Assembly: GCA_028685945.1 (NCBI GenBank)
Contig: JAQUCZ010000101.1
Span: 1 to 5,306 of the forward strand
DNA length: 5,306 nucleotides
Reading direction: 5' to 3'
Source of the DNA: Sulfurimonadaceae bacterium
GTDB lineage: Bacteria; Campylobacterota; Campylobacteria; Campylobacterales; Sulfurimonadaceae
Numbering within the stretch: position 1 is the stretch's first letter; every line of letters begins with the position of its first letter. Both the position numbers and the translations under genes were made by a program. Positions 1-5,008 of the stretch are shown here, in pieces. The notes under the pieces are model-generated. The model had not been told where the DNA came from. It worked only from the letters and a program-made list of their open reading frames with translations, and did no database searches.

Positions 1-277
1 GCGTTACGGAGATTCTGGGGTTGTGGCATGTAGCACACTGTACCTTTACGCCGTTGAGGCTTTTTCTTGTTTTACGGCTAACGTATTCCGTAGTTGCACG
101 CAGATACTCGTCTTTATCGTAATGGGACTTTGCATGCCAAGACTCTTCCCAATCTTTTACGATATGAATGTGACACGCTTTACATTTTTCGGAGTCGGCA
201 AACCGCTCACCCACCTCAACCGGCTTTGCTCCAAAAAGAAACGTCAAAGACAAACATGCTAAAAAAACTACTCTCAT
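1..277 (-). CDS. Multihaem c-type cytochrome, secreted, N-terminal part (runs off left edge)
   Basis: My reading of the minus strand gives an ATG at 277-275 and an open frame of 92 codons to the window edge, so the C-terminus is missing. Residues 1-17 look like a Sec signal peptide (basic R2, hydrophobic core, small residues G16-A17 at the likely cleavage site), so the mature protein would be periplasmic. Two haem-attachment CxxCH motifs are visible: CKACH at 32-36 and CATCH at 81-85. Between them lies a W-x3-W-H-A-x-S-H stretch (43-52) whose histidines could be distal haem ligands. This spacing fits multihaem cytochromes of the c554-like or NapC-associated type, but the total haem number and electron partner cannot be seen. 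The start is supported by a strong GAGGAG at 285-290. The ATG overlaps the argF stop codon (ATGA), which implies co-transcription and coupled translation with argF, although the functions look unrelated. Confidence 0.85.
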   Translation of the reverse strand, partial: MRVVFLACLSLTFLFGAKPVEVGERFADSEKCKACHIHIVKDWEESWHAKSHYDKDEYLRATTEYVSRKTRKSLNGVKVQCATCHNPRISVT

Positions 278-1206
278 ACTTTTTCTCCTCTTTTTTTATC
301 AAGCCACACCATCAAACCCTTTTGTGCATGAAGTCTGTTCTCTGCCTCGTCAAAAACGATATCGGCATGTGCTTCAAGCACCGACTCGCTCACCTCTTGA
401 CCTCGGTACGCAGGGAGACAATGAAGGAATTTTGCGTTTTTCTTCGCCAAACACATCATCAAATCATCCACCATATAACCTGCAAATGCTTTAACACGCT
501 CCTCTTTTTCATCCTATTGCCACATCGAAGCCCATGTGTCGGTCGTGACGATCGTAGCCCCTTGTATCGCTTCTTTAGGGTCGTTGGAGACCTTAATCAC
601 CGCGCCGCTCTCTTTTGCCATACGCAGTGCATCGCTTAGAACCTCGCTTGCAACCTCGTACCCCTTGGGGGTTGCAATACGCAGTTCAAAACCGAGTTTA
701 GCGGCAAGCATAAGCCACGAATGGGTCATGTTGTTTCCGTCTCCCACGTACGCTACTACAGCGTCTTTTTCGATGCCGTACTCTACCATCGTCATATAAT
801 CCGCCAAAAGCTGCACGGGGTGGTAAGTATCGGTAAGTCCGTTAATAACGGGAACTTTGGAGTAAGAAGCAAACTCTTCGAGTTTGGCATGTTCAAACGT
901 GCGAATCATAACCATGTCGCACATGCTCGAAATTACACGCGCCGTATCTTTTACGGGTTCGCCGCGCCCGAGATGGATGTCGCGGTTGGAGAGAAAAAGC
1001 GCATGCCCGCCGAGCTGGTACATCCCGACCTCAAAACTCACGCGCGTGCGTGTAGAACTTTTTTCAAAGATCATCGCCAAGGTTTTATTTTTAAGCTCAT
1101 GCTTGAGCACTCCGGCTTTTAAATCTTTCTTGATCGCCAAACCTAAATCGATTATCTCCAAGATCTCCTCTTTCGTGAAATCTCTTAATGTTAAAAAGTG
1201 TCTCAA
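274..1206 (-). pseudogene. argF: Ornithine carbamoyltransferase, interrupted by an in-frame TAG
   Basis: ArgF joins carbamoyl phosphate and ornithine to make citrulline in cytoplasmic arginine synthesis. Read through, the frame has 310 codons, the normal family length. Carbamoyl-phosphate site residues STRTR (51-55) and HPVQ (129-132) are present, as are ornithine-side DGNN (156-159), the D-T-W-A-S-M loop (223-228) and catalytic HCLP (262-265) followed by AYR. The frame is broken once: codon 231 is TAG (514-516). The 79 codons after it are in the same frame and well conserved. The product that stops there is 230 residues long and lacks HCLP and the C-terminal helices, so it should be inactive. 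Codon 229 is TGG (Trp) where the family has Gly in the SMG motif. Translation starts at TTG 1206-1204, chosen because AGGAAA lies four bases upstream and the first residues MRHFLTLRD match ArgF N-termini. The frame ends in TGA overlapping the next ATG. A sequencing error is a real alternative to a pseudogene. Confidence 0.9.
285..290 (-). promoter_or_regulatory. Ribosome binding site of the cytochrome c gene
   Basis: The minus strand reads GAGGAG at 290-285, eight bases before the ATG at 277. The site lies inside the last codons of argF. It decides the start of the cytochrome gene, which has no other good start nearby, and would let that gene be translated even if ribosomes terminate early in argF. 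Confidence 0.65.
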
Positions 1207-1210
1207 TCTA

Positions 1211-1245
1211 TTTCCTAAATTTTTATTGGTAGCTATTTTAATATA
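1211..1245 (-). promoter_or_regulatory. Promoter and ribosome binding site of argF
   Basis: On the minus strand TATATT (1245-1240) is a plausible -10 box, giving a predicted leader of about 27 bases before the TTG start. No clear -35 is seen, only A/T-rich runs upstream, as is usual for Campylobacterota housekeeping promoters. AGGAAA at 1216-1211 is the ribosome binding site and supports the TTG start. I see no convincing ArgR-type operator. The -10 assignment is by eye. Confidence 0.45.
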
Positions 1246-1290
1246 GTTTTCTTTAATTAAGCAAAAACTATTTGTTTTTCATCAGACTTC

Positions 1291-1408
1291 TTTGCTTCCT
1301 AAGAAGCAAAAGCTTTAGTCGCCTACAGAAAAAAATTTAGTTTTTTTCTGCATCAGGCTTTAGCCTAGATGCGGCGCAAGCATAGCTTAACGGACTTGTT
1401 CGTTAAGC
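1291..1408. repeat. Cluster of four small inverted repeats in the hemB-argF gap
   Basis: The non-coding gap between hemB and argF (1207-1410) holds the argF control region at its left end and four hairpins in the rest. Hairpin A: TTTGCTTC / GAAGCAAA (1291-1298 and 1303-1310). Hairpin B: CAGAAAAAAA / TTTTTTTCTG (1326-1335 and 1341-1350). Hairpin C: CATCAGGC / GCCT-A-GATG (1351-1358 and 1363-1371), paired except for one bulged A, loop TTTA. Hairpin D: GCTTAACG / CGTTAAGC (1385-1392 and 1401-1408). B and C abut directly. Hairpin D lies two bases beyond the hemB stop. None is followed by a clean T-run, so they are not textbook intrinsic terminators. The dense arrangement looks like a repetitive extragenic element, but this could not be compared with the rest of the genome. 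No coding potential is seen. Confidence 0.6.
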
Positions 1409-1410
1409 GC

Positions 1411-2382
1411 TTAACATTGTAGTAGTTTTGCAACCTCTTTGGCATGGTAGGAGATAATAATATCCGCACCCGCACGCTTAAACCCGATCATCGTCTCCAT
1501 AACGACGCGCTCGTAATCGATCAGATTGTTCACCCCTGCAAATTTGAGCATCGCATACTCCCCGCTGACGTTATACACCGCCAGAGGGAGCGTCGTGTTG
1601 TCTTTGATCTCACGGACGATATCAAGGTACGCCAAAGCAGGCTTTACCATCAAAATATCCGCACCCTGCGCTTCATCGGCAATACTCTCTGCGATCGCTT
1701 CACGGCGGTTTGCAGGATCCATCTGATACGATGCACGATCGCCGAAACTAGGGGTAGATTCCGCCACGTCGCGGAAAGGTCCGTAGTAACCGCTGGCAAA
1801 TTTGGTCGAATAACTCATAATCGGCATATTCTCATACCCTGCACTATCAAGCGCTTCTCGAAGCGTTGCGATAATGCCGTCCATCATCCCCGAAGGGGCT
1901 ATCATATCCGCACCCGCCTTGGCATGTACGATCGCTTGCTGCGCCGAGATTTTAAGCGTCGCATCGTTATGCACCGTTTCGTGTTTATGGTCTAAAATGC
2001 CGCAATGACCGTGATCGGTGTATTCGCAAAAACACAGATCGGTTACGACAAACATCTCGGGATGCTCTTTTTTAATCGCTTTGATCGTCGTTGCTATAAT
2101 CCCGTGATCGCACAGTGCATCGGAACCTACCGAGTCTTTAACGTCGGGGATACCAAAAAGGATAATCGCGTAGATTCCCAGTGTTTTAAGCTCTTGGCAC
2201 TCTTTTAAAATTTCGTCGATGCTCATCTGATACACCCCCGGCATAGACGCGACTTCGGTTTTGATCCCCTCTCCGCTGCGTACGAAAAGCGGATAGATAA
2301 AATCATTTACACTTATAGTTGTTTCACGCGTAAGTGCGCGCAGATGCTTATTTAAACGAGTTCTTCGAAATCTTTGGAACAT
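1411..2382 (-). CDS. hemB: Delta-aminolevulinic acid dehydratase (porphobilinogen synthase)
   Basis: HemB condenses two 5-aminolevulinate molecules into porphobilinogen, the first common step of tetrapyrrole synthesis, in the cytoplasm as a homo-octamer. The 323-residue product has the family's usual length. Both Schiff-base lysines are visible: K194 in YSTKFAS and K247 in LMVKPAL. The cysteine-rich metal site C117-x-C119-x7-C127 (DLCFCEYTDHGHCG) marks the zinc-dependent class rather than the magnesium-only class with aspartates. The start is ATG at 2382-2380, where AAGG lies six bases upstream and the sequence MFQRFRR matches other HemB N-termini. A TTG two codons upstream is in frame but sits directly against the AAGG and is less likely. 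The gene diverges from ribA and is followed by a hairpin cluster and then argF. Haem made here would supply the neighbouring c-type cytochrome, though any direct link is inference. Confidence 0.97.
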   Translation of the reverse strand: MFQRFRRTRLNKHLRALTRETTISVNDFIYPLFVRSGEGIKTEVASMPGVYQMSIDEILKECQELKTLGIYAIILFGIPDVKDSVGSDALCDHGIIATTIKAIKKEHPEMFVVTDLCFCEYTDHGHCGILDHKHETVHNDATLKISAQQAIVHAKAGADMIAPSGMMDGIIATLREALDSAGYENMPIMSYSTKFASGYYGPFRDVAESTPSFGDRASYQMDPANRREAIAESIADEAQGADILMVKPALAYLDIVREIKDNTTLPLAVYNVSGEYAMLKFAGVNNLIDYERVVMETMIGFKRAGADIIISYHAKEVAKLLQC

Positions 2383-2399
2383 ACTCAACCTTTTTTTGA

Positions 2400-2405
2400 T
2401 ATAAT
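2400..2405 (+). promoter_or_regulatory. Probable -10 box of ribA
   Basis: TATAAT at 2400-2405 is a perfect consensus -10, preceded by a seven-T run (2391-2397), as is common in epsilonproteobacterial sigma-70 promoters that lack a -35. The predicted leader is about 33 bases, too short for an FMN riboswitch. No strong Shine-Dalgarno sequence precedes the ribA ATG. Confidence 0.55.
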
Positions 2406-2418
2406 CATTTTTTTTAAA

Positions 2419-2424
2419 ATATTA
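2419..2424 (-). promoter_or_regulatory. Probable -10 box of hemB
   Basis: The minus strand reads TAATAT at 2424-2419, giving a predicted leader of about 30 bases that contains the hemB ribosome binding site (AAGG at 2392-2389). A second TTATAT closer to the gene would put the transcript start inside the ribosome binding site and is less likely. The element overlaps the predicted ribA leader on the other strand. Confidence 0.4.
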
Positions 2425-2444
2425 CCCTTTTAAAGTTTAAACAA

Positions 2445-3008
2445 ATGAATATAGAAATTTCTCAAATCGCAAACCTCCCTTCAAAATTCGGTACTTTTAA
2501 GGTAAAGGCCTTTAAAGAGGGGATCAAAGAGCATCTTGCTATCTACACCGAAACCCTCCCTCAAACTCCCCTCGTGCGTATCCATTCGGAGTGTTTGACG
2601 GGGGACGCGTTAGGAAGTCTTAAATGTGATTGCGGCGATCAGCTTGCCTATGCGCTGCGCCTTATCGCCAAAGAAGGGGGCATGGTGATCTACCTGCGCC
2701 AAGAGGGAAGAAACATCGGTCTCTTAAACAAAATAAACGCCTACGCTTTACAAGATAAAGGTTTTAACACCATAGAAGCCAACCACCAGTTGGGATTCGC
2801 CGCCGATGAGAGAACCTACGAGATCGTCACGTTTATTTTGCACCATTTCGGCATCGAAAAAATCAAACTTTTAACGAATAATCCGAAAAAAATAGATACG
2901 ATCGAAGACGTAGAAGTGGTAGAGAGGATCCCCATCATTATGGAAACAAATCCCCATAACGAAGGGTATATCAAAGTGAAAAAAGAGGGTATGGGGCACC
3001 TTTTTTAA
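2445..3008 (+). CDS. ribA: GTP cyclohydrolase II
   Basis: RibA opens GTP to 2,5-diamino-6-ribosylamino-4(3H)-pyrimidinone 5'-phosphate, releasing formate and pyrophosphate; this is the first step of the GTP branch of riboflavin synthesis, in the cytoplasm. The 187-residue protein has the size of stand-alone RibA, with no RibB domain fused. The zinc ligands C50, C61 and C63 are visible in SECLTGDALGSLKCDCGDQL. They are followed by the GTP-binding RQEGRNIGL (85-93), the catalytic region ANHQLGFAADERTY (112-125, with D121 and R123) and LTNNPKK. The end KKEGMGHLF matches family C-termini. The ATG at 2445 is the natural start: the residues fit the family and the promoter lies just upstream. The ribosome binding site is weak. 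ribA diverges from hemB and converges on the CZB gene with a 46-base gap. Confidence 0.96.
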   Translation: MNIEISQIANLPSKFGTFKVKAFKEGIKEHLAIYTETLPQTPLVRIHSECLTGDALGSLKCDCGDQLAYALRLIAKEGGMVIYLRQEGRNIGLLNKINAYALQDKGFNTIEANHQLGFAADERTYEIVTFILHHFGIEKIKLLTNNPKKIDTIEDVEVVERIPIIMETNPHNEGYIKVKKEGMGHLF

Positions 3009-3021
3009 AGGCTACTGCCCC
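2993..3021. other. Nested hairpin across the ribA stop codon
   Basis: GGGGCA (2993-2998) pairs with TGCCCC (3016-3021), and inside it CCTTT (2999-3003) pairs with AAAGG (3007-3011). The structure covers the ribA TAA at 3006-3008. No T-run follows on either strand, so it is at best a weak terminator or a 3'-end stabiliser between the convergent ribA and CZB genes. Confidence 0.3.
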
Positions 3022-3054
3022 TCAAACCGCTTCTATTTCTCGGCTACGGGAAAA

Positions 3055-3498
3055 TTAGTGGAACTTGGAATCTTGCAGCGCATTGATACGGCGCTCGCAA
3101 GAGCTCATCACACGTAAAAGTTCGTTGCTAAACTCTACGAGCTCGCGGTAGTACACCTTGGCTTTTTCCACCTCTAGGGGGCTTACTTTGTTTTCCCCGC
3201 GAATCTTTGCAAAAATCCCCTTCTTCTCCTCTTTAAAGAATATAAGGTAGATTTTATAGTACTGCTCGTGCCATCTGGCATGAAAACTCTCTAAACTATA
3301 ATAAAATTGGGAACCTAAAACCTCGCGCAGATGCTTCTCGTGGGAATAGAGCCATTTTCCGTATTCGCACTCCCTTTTTGAAACGGTCGTCGGATCTTCG
3401 ACGGCTTTTCCGTTTATAAGCAAGTCGATCTTCTTCATCTGCTCTTCGTGAAATGCTCTTGCTGTTTTTAATGATTCGAGTGTTTGTTGTTTCGTCAT
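3055..3498 (-). CDS. Stand-alone CZB (chemoreceptor zinc-binding) domain protein
   Basis: This 147-residue, entirely soluble, helix-rich protein carries a CZB-type pattern: H17 in AFHEEQMKK, C44 in KRECEYGKWLY, then H73 and H77 in SLESFHARWHEQYYKIY. In the family, three His and one Cys bind zinc, and the motif around the Cys (Cys, aromatic, Gly, Lys, Trp) is diagnostic. CZB domains normally sit at the end of soluble chemoreceptors such as TlpD or on diguanylate cyclases such as DgcZ, where zinc or oxidation of the Cys tunes output. Here no output domain is attached. Residues 89-147 form a charged, probably helical tail of unknown role. The ATG at 3498 has only a weak ribosome binding site. 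The gene diverges from a PAS redox-sensor gene, which suggests both feed a chemotaxis or second-messenger pathway encoded elsewhere; that part is inference. Confidence 0.82.
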   Translation of the reverse strand: MTKQQTLESLKTARAFHEEQMKKIDLLINGKAVEDPTTVSKRECEYGKWLYSHEKHLREVLGSQFYYSLESFHARWHEQYYKIYLIFFKEEKKGIFAKIRGENKVSPLEVEKAKVYYRELVEFSNELLRVMSSCERRINALQDSKFH

Positions 3499-3550
3499 CT
3501 AAAATCACTTTTATAAATTTTGCAGATTATTACATAGCTTTAATAAAAAT

Positions 3551-3560
3551 ATTATATAAT
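3551..3560. promoter_or_regulatory. Palindromic bidirectional -10 element between the CZB and PAS genes
   Basis: ATTATATAAT at 3551-3560 is a perfect palindrome and contains TATAAT on both strands (plus 3555-3560, minus 3556-3551). It would start the PAS transcript about 25 bases before its ATG at 3592 and the CZB transcript about 46 bases before its ATG at 3498. The surrounding DNA is very A/T-rich, and other weak -10 candidates exist for the CZB side. Confidence 0.5.
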
Positions 3561-3591
3561 GACTCAAATCTTGAATATCAAGGAACAACAA

Positions 3592-4149
3592 ATGCCAACG
3601 CCAATCAATGAACAAATACAACTTAGTACGAAAAAATATATCGTTTCTAAAACAGATGCCAAAGGGATCATCGAATACGGAAACGACTATTTCGTGGAAA
3701 TCTCGGGTTATACCGAATCGGAACTTATCGGAAAGCCCCACAACATTATCCGCCATCCGGACATGCCGCGCGTCGTTTTTAAAATGATGTGGGATCGCAT
3801 CAACAGAGGCAAAAATATTATGGCGGTCGTCAAAAACATGGCAAAAGACGGACGCTACTACTGGGTCGTGACCGAATTTGAACCTAAAATCGACCCGATC
3901 TCCAACGATATCATCTCCCACACCGCTTTTAGAAAAGCCGCACCCCAAAAGGCGATCGATACGATGGAGCCGATTTATCAAAAACTTTTAGAGATAGAAA
4001 AAGACGGGGGTATGGAAGCAAGCGAAAAATACCTACGCGGCTTTTTTGAAGAAAAACGCACGACGTACGACGAGTTTATGGACGGAGTCATAGGCAACAC
4101 GGGACTCTTTAAAATATTTTTCAACACTATGAAAAAGCTTTTTTCCTAA
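3592..4149 (+). CDS. Soluble PAS-domain sensor, Aer/CetB energy-taxis type
   Basis: The 185-residue cytoplasmic protein has one PAS domain (about residues 15-115) followed by a helical tail, with no transmembrane segment, HAMP or signalling domain. The stretch GYTESELIGKPHNIIRHPDM, then P-R-V-V-F-K-M-M-W-D-R-I (39-70), strongly resembles Aer and Campylobacter CetB. Positions equivalent to the Aer FAD-binding residues R57, H58 and D60 are R54, H55 and D57, so flavin binding is likely. In Campylobacter, CetB works with a separate membrane receptor (CetA) in redox or energy taxis; no CetA-like gene is in this window. The last residues (about 170-185) form a hydrophobic/basic amphipathic end that could contact a membrane or partner. 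The start is ATG 3592, with AAGGA at 3580-3584. An in-frame ATG at 3559 is rejected because it overlaps the -10 box. The gene is divergent from the CZB gene. Confidence 0.88.
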   Translation: MPTPINEQIQLSTKKYIVSKTDAKGIIEYGNDYFVEISGYTESELIGKPHNIIRHPDMPRVVFKMMWDRINRGKNIMAVVKNMAKDGRYYWVVTEFEPKIDPISNDIISHTAFRKAAPQKAIDTMEPIYQKLLEIEKDGGMEASEKYLRGFFEEKRTTYDEFMDGVIGNTGLFKIFFNTMKKLFS

Positions 4150-4181
4150 ACCCTCTTACTCCATCCTCAGAAAAAATAAGA

Positions 4182-4204
4182 TAGAATATCCTTTTTACGA
4201 AGGA
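4182..4204 (+). promoter_or_regulatory. Promoter and ribosome binding site of rsmG
   Basis: TAGAAT at 4182-4187 is a near-consensus -10 box following an A-rich run, giving a predicted leader of about 18 bases. AAGGA at 4200-4204 lies seven bases before the TTG at 4212 and fixes that unusual start. No terminator is visible after the PAS gene, so read-through from it is also possible. Confidence 0.5.
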
Positions 4205-4211
4205 CTTTCTA

Positions 4212-4790
4212 TTGGATTTTAAAGCACAATTTGCCAAAGACGGCATCGTCGTTTCAGACACATTCTTTCACTACATACAAAAATATAAAGACCATCTTTT
4301 TAAATGGAATAAAATCCACAACCTCACGGGCGCCAAAGATGCAAAAACGATCGATCATTTTATCTACGACGCCGTGTATCCCGTATCTTTTTTACCCAAA
4401 GTAGACACGCTTATGGATATAGGTACGGGTGCAGGCTTTCCGGGGATGATCCTCGCTTTTGCTCTTCCAAATACCCGAGTTACCCTCGTCGAGCCTTTGG
4501 CGAAGCGGGCAAGTTTTTTGCAATTCATTAAAGCCGATCTGCATCTTGATAACGTCACCGTGGTAAAAAAAAGAGTCGAGGAAACGGAGCCGCAAATTTT
4601 TGATCTTATCACCTCGCGCGCCGTAACCGATACGACCATGCTTTTAGAGCTGAGCAAAAATTTTCGCGATGCGCACACGAAACTCCTTTTTTACAAAGGG
4701 GAGAAGGTGTTTGACGAAGTAGATAGCTCTCTTAAACACAAAATTATCCAAACGCACAACAGACACTACTTGCTTTTAGAAGAGGACTGA
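4212..4790 (+). CDS. rsmG: 16S rRNA (guanine(527)-N7)-methyltransferase
   Basis: RsmG (GidB) uses S-adenosylmethionine to methylate N7 of G527 in the 530 loop of 16S rRNA; loss in other bacteria gives low-level streptomycin resistance. The 192-residue length fits the short epsilonproteobacterial form. Visible motifs are WNKIHNLTG (32-40), the substrate-side DHFIYDAVYP (48-57), the SAM-binding glycine loop MDIGTGAGFPG (68-78), the acidic end of the second strand VEPLAKRASFL (93-103), and SRAV (135-138). The start is TTG at 4212, supported by AAGGA seven bases upstream and family alignment of MDFKAQF; no ATG lies nearby in frame. The stop TGA shares its last base with the ATG of the next gene (TGATG), so the two should be translated together. 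The pairing with upstream ribA and hemB is conserved in Campylobacter, here interrupted by the CZB/PAS pair. Confidence 0.95.
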   Translation: MDFKAQFAKDGIVVSDTFFHYIQKYKDHLFKWNKIHNLTGAKDAKTIDHFIYDAVYPVSFLPKVDTLMDIGTGAGFPGMILAFALPNTRVTLVEPLAKRASFLQFIKADLHLDNVTVVKKRVEETEPQIFDLITSRAVTDTTMLLELSKNFRDAHTKLLFYKGEKVFDEVDSSLKHKIIQTHNRHYLLLEED

Positions 4791-5008
4791 TGTTACTAAA
4801 AATATTGCTTCTTGTAGGGGTTGTTGCCCTTGTTTATTTTATTTTTTTCAAGAAAAAGCCGTTAACGAACTCCTCGCAAAACGGGGATGATACGGGCGAC
4901 GAGATGGTGGCATGCCATACTTGCGGCACCTACGTCACGCTAGAAGATGCCCTCCTCTCAAACGGCAAATACTACTGCTCGCAAGAGTGTCTGGTGCAAC
5001 AAAAATGA
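4790..5008 (+). CDS. Small one-helix membrane protein with four-cysteine zinc knuckle (PP0621-like)
   Basis: This 72-residue protein has one N-terminal membrane helix (about residues 2-20, ending in FFKKK, which suggests the C-terminus faces the cytoplasm). A polar linker (21-38) follows, then a small zinc-ribbon-like domain: C42-x2-C45 in MVACHTCGTY and C63-x3-C67 in YYCSQECL. This matches the PP0621 family, found beside diverse genes and without a known function. The likely role of the cysteines is structural zinc binding. The ATG at 4790 overlaps the rsmG stop by one base, and GAGGA at 4782-4786 is a close-set ribosome binding site. Its own stop overlaps the start of the next gene by four bases, so it is the middle of a three-gene translational chain. 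Confidence 0.85.
   Translation: MLLKILLLVGVVALVYFIFFKKKPLTNSSQNGDDTGDEMVACHTCGTYVTLEDALLSNGKYYCSQECLVQQK

Noticed and set aside
274..474. A separate 66-residue minus-strand gene after the argF stop
   Set aside because: It begins at an internal Met of the ArgF C-terminal domain and is in the same frame as the upstream part, with 13 conserved codons between the TAG and that Met. It is the tail of argF, not its own gene.
505..520. Frameshift as the cause of the argF break
   Set aside because: The frame is identical on both sides of the TAG (39 bases, 13 conserved codons from the stop to the internal Met), so a substitution, not an insertion or deletion, is responsible.
94..639. Plus-strand open frame of 181 codons across the left end
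   Set aside because: It lies antisense to the cytochrome and argF frames, which carry clear CxxCH and HCLP motifs, and its own product is low-complexity, rich in His/Cys/Leu and without recognisable domains.
1326..1350. CAGAAAAAAA / TTTTTTTCTG as an intrinsic terminator
   Set aside because: The arms are almost all A/T, so the stem would be weak, and no GC-rich stem is followed by a T-run on either strand. It is kept only as part of the hairpin cluster.
1444..1995. Plus-strand open frame of 183 codons opposite hemB
   Set aside because: It is fully antisense to the strongly conserved HemB frame, has Arg/His-rich composition and no recognisable domain or ribosome binding site.
2386..2388. TTG at 2388-2386 as the hemB start
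   Set aside because: It would leave no spacing to the AAGG at 2392-2389; the ATG at 2382 has proper spacing and matches HemB N-termini.
2406..2444. FMN riboswitch upstream of ribA
   Set aside because: The predicted leader is only about 33 bases and lacks the conserved FMN-aptamer sequence.
3559..3591. Upstream ATG at 3559 as the PAS protein start
   Set aside because: That ATG overlaps the TATAAT promoter box and has no ribosome binding site, whereas ATG 3592 follows AAGGA at good spacing.
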